This document shows positions 41,379 to 51,194 of a DNA stretch of 64,000 bases, piece after piece. Made by a program: the position numbers and the translations under genes. Source of the DNA: Monoplex corrugatus. Taxonomy: Eukaryota; Mollusca; Gastropoda; Littorinimorpha; Ranellidae. The stretch is taken from positions 40,979,756 to 41,043,755 of the forward strand of contig JAPXFY010000030.1 of NCBI GenBank assembly GCA_030674185.1, read 5' to 3'. The notes beneath the pieces are model-generated. The model ran no database searches. It was not told the origin of the DNA and saw only the letters and a program-made list of their open reading frames with translations. Positions within the stretch are counted from its first letter, which is position 1; each line of letters begins with the position of its first letter.

Positions 41379-41879
41379 TCACATCTCGGCTGCCTCAATC
41401 CTGCTCTGGCTTTGCTTGCTGACTGTCCACGCCTCGCATCCGTACAACAGTATTGGTTCTATATAACATTCAAGGACTCTCTTTCTGATGTTAATTGATA
41501 GGCATTTGTTGGTAAGAATGCTTATCTTCTTGAATGCTGTTTTGGCTTGGCCGATTCTGCCAGCTATTTCCGATGTGCATCTGCCGTCTGATGAAATGAC
41601 CGTTCCCAGGTATTTGAACTTATTAACCTGTGTCAAGGTTGTGCCATTTGCTGTTATTTTGCATGAGGGGATTTCATGTTTTTTACTGATCACCATGACT
41701 TCAGTCTTCTTGCTGTTTAGTTCCAACCCCTTACCTTTGCTTTCTGTTTCTAGTATATTCACAAGGTTTTGTAGGTCCCTTTCATTTTCTGCAATTAGTA
41801 CGGTGTCATCTGCGTACCGAATGTTGTTTATCATTTTCCCTCCAACCTTTAATCCAGGGTCTTCTTCTAGGTTTCTCAT
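41379..41879 (-). pseudogene. LINE RT segment with YADD box
   Basis: 166 codons with IRYADDTVLIAENERDLQNL and KFKYLGTVISSDGR. It stops at EAAEM, where related copies read EAAEMW, so a Trp codon has become TGA. The adjacent upstream segment (41892-42374) joins after one TAA. Confidence 0.85.
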
Positions 41880-41891
41880 GATGTTTTCGCT

Positions 41892-42374
41892 TTATAGTGA
41901 AAACAGATCTGGTGACAAAACACAACCCTGTCTGACTCCTCTTTTGATGTTTTGAAAAGAGCTTATATTGTTTTCTATTCTCATTGCAGCTGTTTGTTCC
42001 CAGTACATATTCCTGATTATTCGTAGATCTTTTCCATCGACATTGAGTCTCTCAAGTTGGTTGATCAATTCTTCATGTCGTACCCGATCGAAAGCCTTAG
42101 TATAGTCAACAAAGCATAAATATAAATCCTTATTCATCTCAACTGACCTCTCTATGATAGTTCTTAGGATGTATATGGCATTAATAGTTCCTTTCCCCTC
42201 CACAAATCCACACTGTTCTTCTGCTATTTCTCTTTTGATTCTATTCCTTGTCCTCATCATGATTATTCTTAACAGGGTTTTTGTTACATGACTCATCAAA
42301 CTGATTGTGCGATGGAGTTCGCATTCTATAGCCCCTGTCTTCTTTGGAAGTGCAATGAAAATTGATTTTGACAC
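41892..42374 (-). pseudogene. LINE RT segment, palm
   Basis: 160 codons with FIALPKKTGAIECELHRTIS, EQCGFVEGKGTINAIYILRT and CFVDYTKAFDRVRHEELINQ, ending GVRQGCVLSPDLFSL. Confidence 0.85.
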
Positions 42375-42775
42375 ATCTTTGGGGATTTTTCCAGTGTCAT
42401 AAATTTCATTTAGGAGGATTGTTATTTTTTTCTATGCCAAATTCCTCCAGGGCTTCAATTTTCTCTGTAGTAATGTTGTCTGGTCCTGGGGCTTTTCCTG
42501 GTTTCATCTTTTTCAATGCTACTCTGACTTCATCTTTCATTATGGGTGGTCCTTCAAAGTTCTTTTTTATAATGTGTTCTTCGTTTCTGTCATCCTCAAA
42601 AAGGTCTTTAATGTACTCTCCCCATCTGTCTAATACCTTATCTTTTTCCATGATAAGCGTACCATCTTTTGATTTTAAGCAACCAGTTGATGTGCATGTA
42701 TTTTTCCTGTGAACAATTTCTTCGATTCGTCTGTACATACCCTGAGGATCCATTTTGTGTCGTTCTTCTAAGCTA

Positions 42776-44399
42776 CGCACAAAAAGTTCAGGATCACTTG
42801 CACAAAAATTCATAACTTTCAAAATAAGAAAGCCAATGCGTTGAAGTTTGGCAAACATTTAATTCCATGCTTTAGCGATAACGATACACAATTGCCTTCA
42901 ATTTCGAGCAATCGTTTGGTGTGTACATTTGATCAAAGTGGGTACGTATCGAAATTTGATTTCCCAAAGTCATTGAAATCACAAGACAGGGCATTCTGAT
43001 GCTCCCAAAAGTTCAGTAATGCATGTAACCGCCATGGCTGTTCTGGCACTCGACGCAGCGAGTCCTCATCGAGTTGACCAGGTTGGTGAAGATCCTCTGT
43101 GGAAGCGCCTGCCACTCAGCCTGCTGCATCTGGTAGAGGTGTTGGGCATCCCTGGGAGGGGGGTGGTTGCTCCTCACTTTGCGATCCAGCTCATCCCAGA
43201 GGTTCTCAAACGGGTTGAGATCTGGACTGCATGCTGGCCACTCCATTCTGTTGACTCCAGACTGCTGCAGGAAGTCGTTGACCACCCTTGCCCTGTGGGG
43301 GCGAGCGTTGTCATCCTGGTAGACAGCCGTCGGTCCCACCTGCTGCAGTGTAGGCACAGCCAGCGGTCGAAGGATCTCATCCCGGTATCGGTGGCCAGTC
43401 AGGTTACCCTGTACATGATACAAGGGTGTTCTGTGGTGAAGGCTGAAGGCTTCCCAGACCATTACAGAACCTCCACCAAAGGCCACCTTTTCTTGGACAG
43501 TGGTGTCAATAAAGCGTTGCCCTGGGCGCCTCCAGACCCTCAGTCGGCCGTCGTTGTGGTTCATGGTGAAGCGTGATTCATCACTGAACAGGACCTGGGA
43601 CCATTGCTGACGTGTCCACCTCACGTGACGTCTGCAGAAGGCGCGGCATGCTGCCCTATGGGCTGGAGTTAAGCGTGGGCGTACAGCTGGGCGACGAGAA
43701 CGGAGGTTAAACCCATGAAGGCGGTTCCGTATGGTCTGCTGGCTGATGTTGATGTTAGTAGCCACCCTCAGCTGCCTTCGAATGATGCTGGAAGAGGCTG
43801 TTCTTGTCTGCAGGGCTTGTCGTTCAATGAGACGATCTTCACGTGGGTTTGTCTTCTTCGGTCGACCAGATCTGCGTCTTTCATGGACCCTCCCAGTGGC
43901 TGTGAAGCGTTGAATCAGTCTGACAATGACCGAGATGGACACCTGAAGTCGCCTGGCCACTTCTCGTTTGGGAACACCATCTTGGAACCATGCAACAGCT
44001 CGTCCCCTCTCAAACTCGCTCAATTTTCGTCGTGGAGGCATTGTCAGATCAGGCCTACTACTGGTGGAATGTCTTCTTATAAAGCCAAGCAAGAGACAGC
44101 ATCTCACACATAAACACCAGTGCTTGCACGTGCATAATGGTTTTTCCATCTGGCTTGTGCAATGTGTTCAGGCAGAACGGTCCAAAACAAGGTCCTTTTT
44201 CGCAAGTTTCCGCTTTTTCCGTTTGCGGCCAAGCTCAGTAGTAGAGAATCCCGTGCAATTTTCGCACTAACACAACATCGCCCACTTACAGCTGAACAAG
44301 AATTCATAACAATTTGGCTGGACTTAGAAATAAATAACAGTAGCGAACTGAGTTTATTACGCACCTGTTTTCTCATAGTGATCCTTAACTTTTTGTGCG
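42776..44399 (-). mobile_element. Complete Tc1/mariner-like element nested in a LINE
   Basis: 23-bp terminal inverted repeats at 42776-42798 (CGCACAAAAAGTTCAGGATC + ACT) and 44377-44399, with one mismatch. They are flanked by TA at 42774-42775 and 44400-44401. Length 1624 bp. The insertion splits the LINE's RT frame; the LINE coding sequence resumes at 44402. It must therefore be younger than the LINE insertion. Confidence 0.96.
43013..44041 (-). CDS. Tc1-like DD34E transposase, nested element
   Basis: 342 residues from the ATG of MPPRRKLSEFERGR at 44041; an open upstream extension to 44149 is ignored because the sister protein at 14998-16026 begins at the same MPPRRKL. Order: helix-turn-helix EVARRLQVSISVIVRL, GRPK motif, FSDESRF, YQDDNARPHRAR, SPDLNPFENLWDEL. 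Thirty-four residues lie between the second Asp and Glu. FENLW replaces the usual IEHLW, but the catalytic Glu is kept. In GGGSVMVWEAFSLHH the usual VWGA(I/F)S has Gly changed to Glu, a substitution that might impair folding. Otherwise intact. Confidence 0.94.
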   Translation of the reverse strand: MPPRRKLSEFERGRAVAWFQDGVPKREVARRLQVSISVIVRLIQRFTATGRVHERRRSGRPKKTNPREDRLIERQALQTRTASSSIIRRQLRVATNINISQQTIRNRLHGFNLRSRRPAVRPRLTPAHRAACRAFCRRHVRWTRQQWSQVLFSDESRFTMNHNDGRLRVWRRPGQRFIDTTVQEKVAFGGGSVMVWEAFSLHHRTPLYHVQGNLTGHRYRDEILRPLAVPTLQQVGPTAVYQDDNARPHRARVVNDFLQQSGVNRMEWPACSPDLNPFENLWDELDRKVRSNHPPPRDAQHLYQMQQAEWQALPQRIFTNLVNSMRTRCVECQNSHGGYMHY

Positions 44400-44401
44400 T
44401 A

Positions 44402-44752
44402 GTTTATCTCTGCATTTTGTGTTCAGCCAAGCTTCCTTAGCTTCATTGCACCTATACCTGATTTTTTTGTTTATCTTCCTGTACATCATCTCGTTTCTCT
44501 TTGCCTTCCTCCTTTTCTCCATCAAGCTCAAAATTTCATTAGTCATCCAGCTCTTTTTTGCTTTTCTATTTGCCTTAGGGATTTCTTCACAAGCTTCATT
44601 TATAGAACTTCTCAACTTTGTCCATTGTTCCTCACTGTCACCAACGTCTTCCAGAGCACTGAATTTGTTTTGAACATGTACATTAAATTTTTGACGTATC
44701 ATTTCATCTGTCTTCAAGAGTCCAAGGTTTAGTTTGATGTTGCTTTTGGTCT
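44402..44752 (-). mobile_element. 5' piece of the interrupted LINE
   Basis: The minus-strand frame KTDEMIRQKFNVHVQNKFSA, WTKLRSSINEACEEIPKANR and KKSWMTNEILSLMEKRRKAK matches the linker between endonuclease and RT. It continues in 42773 downward (RSLEERHKMDPQGMYRRIEE). Homology ends about 44752, so the endonuclease domain is absent. Confidence 0.85.
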
Positions 44753-44759
44753 GCCATTA

Positions 44760-45010
44760 ATAGATTTATTGACTGAATAATTTATGTTTGTGTTGATTAA
44801 TTTTATGGTGTTTTGTTTTGATAGTTTAATACTTAATTTTTTTTATTTAAATGCTGTCTGTGTGACTTCATTTCAATTTTTTATTTATTTGTTTATTTAT
44901 TTATTTATTTATTTATCATTTATTTATTTATTTATTCATTAATTTATTTGTTTTTCATTGTTTTTGTACGTATGTTTGTTTATTTTTTTACGTGTTTATG
45001 TATTCATTTA
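44760..45010. repeat. AT-rich (TTTA)n region
   Basis: TTTATTTATTTA runs with TTTG interruptions. Confidence 0.8.
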
Positions 45011-45104
45011 TTTGTTTATTGTATCTGTCCGCCAGAATGACTCCATAAGTGCTTTACCACAGACCTACCTAACATCACACAGACATGTAAATAGCCTTGT
45101 CCGA

Positions 45105-45245
45105 CTGTTCAGGGCACTTGAGATATACTGCTCCGAGTCTGGAGTTTGTTCATGAGGGATTCGTTGCACTCTGACAATCCCTTATGCGCTCCACCAAATC
45201 TGCCATCTGCTGTTTGACAGACTAAGCCTGCGTAGAACCGTATGC
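45105..45245 (-). repeat. Dispersed repeat family, inverted copy 4
   Basis: The reverse complement carries TTTGTTCATGA..., GCACTCTGACAATCCCTTAT, GCGCTCCACCAAATCTGCCA and CTGACAGACT-like segments corresponding to the repeat at 31050 and 34690. Confidence 0.5.
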
Positions 45246-45369
45246 GCTGACAAGGTCTTGAAATGGAGGGGTGGTGGTGGTGAAGGACAGAACCCATGAG
45301 ACACTCGACTGACACCGCCAGAATGGTTAAAACATATAGATGGACAGTGAACTCGCCAGTTTTTTTTAT

Positions 45370-45455
45370 GTTGCGGTCTGGAACTGGACTCGAGACATCA
45401 GACCTTGAGATCCAGAGTTCAAATCCAACAGCCAGCCAGCCTGCTCAAAAATGAG
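45370..45455 (+). mobile_element. SINE head remnant
   Basis: GGACTCGAGACATCAGACCT followed by AGAGTTCAAATCC (box B-like) resembles the SINE remnant at 34525 (GAACTCGAGTCTGATATCAC). Confidence 0.5.
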
Positions 45456-45483
45456 AGATAGAAGTTGCACCCTAAACTACTAC

Positions 45484-45688
45484 AATCACACACACGCACG
45501 CACATACACACAAGCACACACACACGCACGCGCACAACACACACACACACATGCTCGACAGACGCACACACACATGCACACAGACGCGTACACACGCACG
45601 TACACACACGTACGCGTGTACACGCACGCACATACGCACGCACACATGTACACACACACACACCGCACATACGCACGCACGCACTTGA
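45484..45688. repeat. CA-rich microsatellite with ACGC variants
   Basis: (CA)n with frequent GCACGC and GTAC interruptions. Confidence 0.9.
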
Positions 45689-45689
45689 T

Positions 45690-46010
45690 ACCGAATGTTT
45701 CACGTACGCAAAACCTGTGTGGTAGCAAGATCTTCACAACAATACCGATGTAAAAGAAACAAAACAACAGAGAAAGAGTCAACCTACACGACCTTAAAGG
45801 CCTTTTGAATACCTTCCCGTCCGTTTTCATAGACAACAAATATCTACATTGGAGGCCAACCCATGGAGATTAAAGTGTTTACGTCTCCGAGATGGAGGTA
45901 GACCGCTATACTGATATATATGCTTGCTCCTCCGCACGCTCTTCGTTTGGTTCAACCACACCGGGAAAATGGGAGGGACATGTGAGGGACGATTCCAATC
46001 GCGGGTTTCA
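45690..46010. other. Intergenic sequence, no gene seen
   Basis: Mixed sequence before the pyrimidine-rich arrays; no coding evidence. Confidence 0.5.
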
Positions 46011-47330
46011 TTCCACTGATTCCCACCAAAGTTCTCTCCAATTGGTTCCTGCCGAATTCCCCCTTCCCCTTTGTTCCCCCCACCCTGAGCCCATCCCTTT
46101 GGTTCTCTCCCAAATCTCCACCCCACCGCCGGTCCCCCTGAAATTCTTTTCCATTTGTACCCCTCCCAACCGCTTCCATCTTTCTCTGAGCGTCCCTCCT
46201 CAAATTTCCTCTCAGTGCCCCCACTCCCCAAGATCTATCCCAGAGTTCCCTCTCTTAAGTAAACCCCCTCCCCCGACTCCCCTTCATTGGTTACCTTCCC
46301 CTGAAGTTCCCTTTCCCAAGTTCCCTTGTCTATAAATTCCTCCAATGTTGCCTGCCCTTGTTCTTCTTGCCTGAAGTTTCCTTTCCTCGTTTCTTTTTGA
46401 ACTTCCCATCCGCTTGTTTACTCCTCACAACCCACAGGTTCCTCCAATGTGTCTCTCCCAGAGAGTCTCCTCCCACCTCCTTTAATTGTTTCTCCGTATT
46501 TTCCATTCTACTTGTACACCTCCCTTCCACTTAACCCAAAGTTCTCTCCAACTTGTATCCTCCCTCTCTGCACCTTCCTTTAGGTTCCCTTCCACTATCT
46601 TCCCCTTTCCAAAAGTTCCACCGAAGTTTCCTTCTCTTGTCTCTTTGTCCTGAAGCTTATTTCCCTTGCTCACCCTGCCCTGAAGTTCCCTCCCGCTTGT
46701 TTCCCCATTCTACCCCATTGTTCCCTTATATTTTGTCCATCTGCCAACCCCCCCCCCTCCCCCCTCCTGAGAGTTCCCTCGCACTGGTTCTGTTCTCCTC
46801 CAGTGTTTCCTCTGTTACTTCCCCTTGCTCTCCTTGCCCTGTGATTCCCCTTGGTTCTCCTTGAAGTTCCTTCCATTTATTCCCCCTGGTTCTCTCCCAA
46901 ATTTCCACCCCGTGGTTCCCCTCCCAAATTCCCCTCCCTCCCCCCCCCCCTGACTCATTACCCTCGTTTTCGTTCCTCTTCTCCCCCCCCCCCCCACCTT
47001 AAAATCCTTCCCTCTTGGTTCATTTCCCCAAGAAGAGTTCCCTCCCTCTGTTTCTTGCATGCCCTGAGTTCCATCCCTCTGTTTTCTTCCACACCTAGAG
47101 TTCCCTCCCTCTGCACCCCCCCCCCCTGTTCTCTTCCTGTGTGTTCCCCCCACCCGGAATTCCCTGTCTGCCCCCCCCCAAGTTCCCTCCTCTGTTCTAC
47201 CCACTTGGAGTTCCCTCCCTCTGTTCTACCCACTTGGAGTTCCCTCCCTCTGTTCTGCCATCCTGGAATTCCCTGTCTCTGTTCTACACACCCTGGAGTT
47301 TCCTCCCCCTCTTCTACCCCCCTGGAGTTC
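46011..47330. repeat. Degenerate pyrimidine-rich array, GAAGTTCCC/GAGTTCCC core
   Basis: About 1.3 kb, C+T about three quarters on the + strand by eye. Irregular 25-40-bp units share a G(A)AGTTCCCTCC core. It looks like the oldest and most diverged end of the series of arrays reaching 51190. Pro/Ser/Phe and Gly/Glu/Arg frames are artefacts. Confidence 0.8.
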
Positions 47331-47770
47331 CCTTCCTCTGTTCAACCCTGGAGTTCCCTTTCTCTGTTCAACCCTGGAGTTCCTTTCTCTGTTCAACCCT
47401 GGAGTTCCCTTCCTCTGTTCAACCCTGGAGTTCCCTTCCTCTGTTCAACCCTGGAGTTCCTTCCTCTGTTCAACCCTGGAGTTCCCTTCCTCTGTTCAAC
47501 CCTGGAGTTCCCTTTCTCTGTTCAACCCTGGAGTTCCCTTCCTCTGTTCAACCTGGAGTTCCCTTCCTCTGTTCAACCCTGGAGTTCCCTTCCTCTGTTC
47601 AACCCTGGAGTTCCCTTCCTCTGTTCAACCCTGAGTTCCTTCCTCTGTTCAACCCTGGAGTTCCCTTCCTCTGTTCAACCCTGAGTTCCCTTCCTCTGTT
47701 CAACCCTGGATTTCCCTTCATCTGTTTCAACCCTGGAGTTCCCTTTCTCTGTTCAACCCTGGAGTTCCCT
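47331..47770. repeat. 26-bp minisatellite, about 17 units
   Basis: Unit GTTCAACCCTGGAGTTCCCT + TCCTCT, with 1-base deletions (GGAGTTCCTT, AACCTGGAG, CCTGAGTT) that shift frames between units. Confidence 0.92.
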
Positions 47771-48360
47771 CCTGTTCTACCCCCTGGAGTTCCTGCCCTC
47801 TGTTCTACCCCCTGGAGTTCCCGCCCTCTGTTCTACCCCCTGGAGTTCCCGCCCTCTGTTCTACCCCCTGGAGTTCCCTCCCTCTGTTACCCACAGGTTG
47901 GGTGTTCCCTCCCTTCATTCCCCCCCCCCCCAACCGGGGTTCCTCTCTCTGTTCTCCCGATCCAATTGGATACAATTCTCTCCAATCCTTTGTCCACCCC
48001 CCACCCCCCTACGAGTTCCCTCCTTCTGTTCGCCCTCTGGAGTTCCCTCCTGTTTTCCCCCCACCCTTCCAGAGTTTCCTCCTCCTGTTCTCCCCCCTCC
48101 ATCCTGAGTTGTCTCCCTCTGCCCCCCCCCCCCACATCCTTCCCTCTTGTCCCCCCCTATCCGGAGTTCCCGCCATCCGTCCCCCCCTCACCCCAATCCA
48201 GAGTTCCATCCCTTCCTTTCCCCACTCCCAACCCAGAGTGCCTTCACTCCATTCTTCTCCTCCCTGATTTCTTCCCGCTGTCCCCCCCCCCCCCCCCGCA
48301 TCTGGAGTTCCTTCTCTCATTTCTCCCTCGGCAGAGTTCCCTCCTTTTGTTCTTTCCCCT
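47771..48360. repeat. Transition array: 28-bp GTTCTACCCCCTGGAGTTCC units, then degenerate
   Basis: Four to five good units to about 47890, then irregular units carrying the same GAGTTCCCTCC core and C-runs up to 15 long. Confidence 0.8.
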
Positions 48361-50195
48361 CCAGAGTTCCCTCCCTCTGTTTTCACTCTCCGTCTGGTGT
48401 TTCCTCCCTGTGTTCTCCCCCCTCCCCCTGTCCTGAGTTCCCTCCCTCTGTTTTCCCTCTCCGTCTGGTGTTTCCTCCCTGTGTTCTCCCCCCTCCCCTG
48501 TCCTGAGTTCCCTCCCTCTGTTTTCCCTCTCCGTCTGGTGTTTCCTCCCTGTTTCCTCCCTGTGTTCTCCCCCCCCCACCCCCTGTCCTGAGTTCCCTCC
48601 CTCTGTTTTCACTCTCCGTCTGTTTCCTCCCTGTGTTCTCCCCCTCCCCCCTGTCCTGAGTTCCCTTCCTCTGTTTTCCCTCTCCGTCTGGTGTTTCCTC
48701 CCTGTGTTCTCCCCCCTCCCCCCTGTCCTGAGTTCCCTCCCTCTGTTTTCCCTCTCCGTCTGGTGTTTCCTCCCTGTGTTCTCCCCCCCTCCCCCCTGTC
48801 CTGAGTTCCCTCCCTCTGTTTTCCCTCTCCGTCTAGTGTTTCCTCCCTGTGTTCTCCCCCCCCCCTCCCCTGTCCTGAGTTCCCTACCTCTGTTTTCCCT
48901 CTCCGTCTGGTGTTTCCTCCCTGTGTTCCCCCCCCTCCCCCTGTCCTGAGTTCCCTCCCTCTGTTTTCCCTCTCCGTCTGGTGTTTCCTCCCTGTGTTCC
49001 CCCCCCCCCTCCCCTGTCCTGAGTTCCCTCCCTCTGTTTTCCCTCTCCGTCTGGTGTTTCCTCCCTGTGTTCCCCCCCCCCTCCCTCTGTCCTGAGTTCC
49101 CTCCCTCTGTTTTCCCTCTCCGTCTGGTGTTCCCTCCCTGTGTTCTCCCCCCCCCCTGTCCTGAGTTCCCCTCCCTCTGTTTTCCCTCTCCGTCTGGTGT
49201 TCCCTCCTGTGTTCTGCACCCCCCCCCCCTGTCCTGAGTTCCCTCCCTCTGTTTTCCCTCTCCGTCTGGTGTTTCCTCCCTGTGTTCTCCCCCCCCCCCC
49301 CCTGTCCTGAGTTCCCTCCCTCTGTTTTCCATCTCCGTCTGGTGTTTCCTCCCCGTGTTCCCCCCCCCTCCCCTGTCCTGAGTTCCCTCCCTCTGTTTTC
49401 CCTCTCCGTCTGGTGTTTCCTCCCCTGTTTCCCCCCCCCCTCCCCTGTCCTGAGTTCCCTCCCTCTGTCTTCCCTCTCCGTCTGGTGTTTCCTCCCCGTG
49501 TTCTCCCCCCCCCCCCCTGTCCTGAGTTCCCTCCCTCTGTCTTCCCTCTCCGTCTGGTGTTTCCTCCCTGTGTTCTCCCCCCTCCCCTGTCCTGAGTTCC
49601 CTCCCTCTGTTTTCCCTCTCCGTCTGGTGTTCCCTCCCTGTGTTCTCCCCCCCCCCCTGTCCTGAGTTCCCCTCCCTCTGTTTTCCCTCTCCGTCTGGTG
49701 TTCCCTCCCTGTGTTCTGCACCCCCCCCCCCCTGTCCTGAGTTCCCTCCCTCTGTTTTCCCTCTCCATCTGGTGTTTCCTCCCTGTGTTCTCCCCCCCCT
49801 CCCCTCCTCTGAGTTCCCTCCCTCTGGTTTACCTCTCCGTCTGATGTTTCCTCCCTGTGTTCTCCCCCCCCCCTCCCTGTCCTGAGTTCCTCCCTCTGTT
49901 TTCCCTCTCCGTCTGGTGTTTCCTCCCTGTGTTCCCCCCCTCCCCCTGTCCTGATTCCCTCCCCTGTCCTGAGTTCCCTCCCTCTGTTTTCCCTCTCCGT
50001 CTGGCGTTTCCCTCCCTGTGTTCTCCCCCCCCCTCCCCTGTCCTGAGTTCCCTCCCTCTGTTTTCCCTCTTCGTCTGGTGTTTCCTCCCTGTGTTCTCCC
50101 CCCCTCCCTGTCCTGAGTTCCCTCCCTCTGTTTTCCCTCTCCGTCTGGTGTTTCCTCCCTGTGTTCTCCCCCCCCCCCTGTCCTGAGTTCCCTCC
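48361..50195. repeat. ~72-bp minisatellite, about 25 units
   Basis: Unit TCCTGAGTTCCCTCCCTCTG, TTTTCCCTCTCCGTCTGGTG, TTTCCTCCCTGTGTTCTCCC + a C-run of 5-14. Length differences come mostly from the C-run. The minus strand therefore holds about 25 regularly spaced G-runs. Thr/Glu/Arg/Gly frames of several hundred codons on the minus strand (for example 48609-50315) reflect the period. Confidence 0.93.
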
Positions 50196-50505
50196 CTCTT
50201 TAACTCCCCCTTCAGAATTCCCTCCTTCCCTTTCCCCACCCAGTGTTTCCTCCCTCTTTTCTCCCCCCCCCCCCCTGAATATCCAGAGTCCCCGCCCTCT
50301 GATCTCCCACCCCACCCCTATCTGAAGTTCCCTCCCTCTTCCATCCCCTAGTTCGCTCCTGCTTCATCCCCCCCTTCAGAGTTCACTCCCTCTGCCCCCC
50401 CCCCCCCTCGGAGTTCCTTACTTCACTTCTCGCCCCCCCCCCCCCTTCGAGAGTTTGCTCCCTTCGTTTCTACACCCCGAGTTTTCTCCCCATCCGGAGT
50501 TCCCT
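50196..50505. repeat. Degenerate C-rich transition
   Basis: Irregular GAGTTCC-containing units and C homopolymers between the 72-bp and 31-bp arrays. Confidence 0.75.
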
Positions 50506-51194
50506 CCCTCTGTTTTCTCCCCATGTGGAGTTCCCTCCCTCTGTTTTTCTCCCCATGTGGAGTTCCCTCCCTCTGTTTTCTCCCCATGTGGAGTTCCCTC
50601 CCTCTGTTTTCTCCCCATGTGGAGTTCCCTCCCTCTGTTTTCTCCCCATGTGGAGTTCCTCCCTCCGTTTTCTCCCCATGTGGTTCCCTCCCTCCGTTTT
50701 CTCCCCATGTGGAGTTCCCTCCCTCTGTTTTCTCCCCATGTGGAGTTCCCTCCCTCTGTTTTCTCCCCATGTGGAGTTCCCTCCCTCTGTTTTCTCCCCA
50801 TGTGGAGTTCCCTCCCTCTGTTTTCTCCCCATGTGGAGTTCCCTCCCTCTGTTCTCTCCATGTGGAGTTCCCTCCCTCCGTTTTCTCCCCATGTGGTTCC
50901 CTCCCTCTGTTTTCTCCCCATGTGGAGTTCCCTCCCTCTGTTCTCTCCCCATGTCCCTCCCTCTGTTTTCTCCCCATGTGGTCCCTCCCTCTGTTTTCTC
51001 CCCATGTGGAGTTCCCTCCCTCTGTTCTCTCCCCATGTCCCTCCCTCTGTTTTCTCCCCATGTGGTCCCTCCCTCTGTTTTCTCCCCATGTGGAGTTCCC
51101 TCCCTCTGCTGTTCTATCCCCATGTGGAGTTCCCTCCCTCTGTTTTCTCCCCATGTGGAGTTCCCTCCCTTTGCTGTTCTATCCCCATGTGGAG
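50506..51194. repeat. 31-bp minisatellite, about 22 units
   Basis: Unit TTTTCTCCCCATGTGGAGTT, CCCTCCCTCTG at a 31-bp period, with deleted variants (ATGTGGTTCC, CATGTCCCTCC) that themselves occur in a repeated order near 50940-51070, showing a higher-order duplication. Confidence 0.93.

Larger units (their letters stand above)
41031..42773 (-). mobile_element. LINE (GAT-tailed family), longest copy, 3' part
   Basis: Read leftward it runs from an RT N-terminal region to the (GAT)n tail at 41031. It includes KMKPGKAPGPDNITTEKIEA, CFVDYTKAFDRVRHEELINQ, GVRQGCVLSPDLFSL, YADDTVLIAENERDLQNL and KYLGTVISSDGR, and ends ANAMRQGT. Lesions: a Trp to stop near 41379, a stop near 41890 and a frameshift near 42405. 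Its 5' part continues beyond the nested Tc1-like element at 44402-44750. Confidence 0.9.

Noticed and set aside
46011..51194. Pro/Ser-rich (+) and Gly/Glu/Arg-rich (-) frames resembling structural or mucin-like proteins
   Set aside because: Periodic minisatellite translation; frames shift between units with 1-base deletions and C-run changes, so no selection on a protein is visible.
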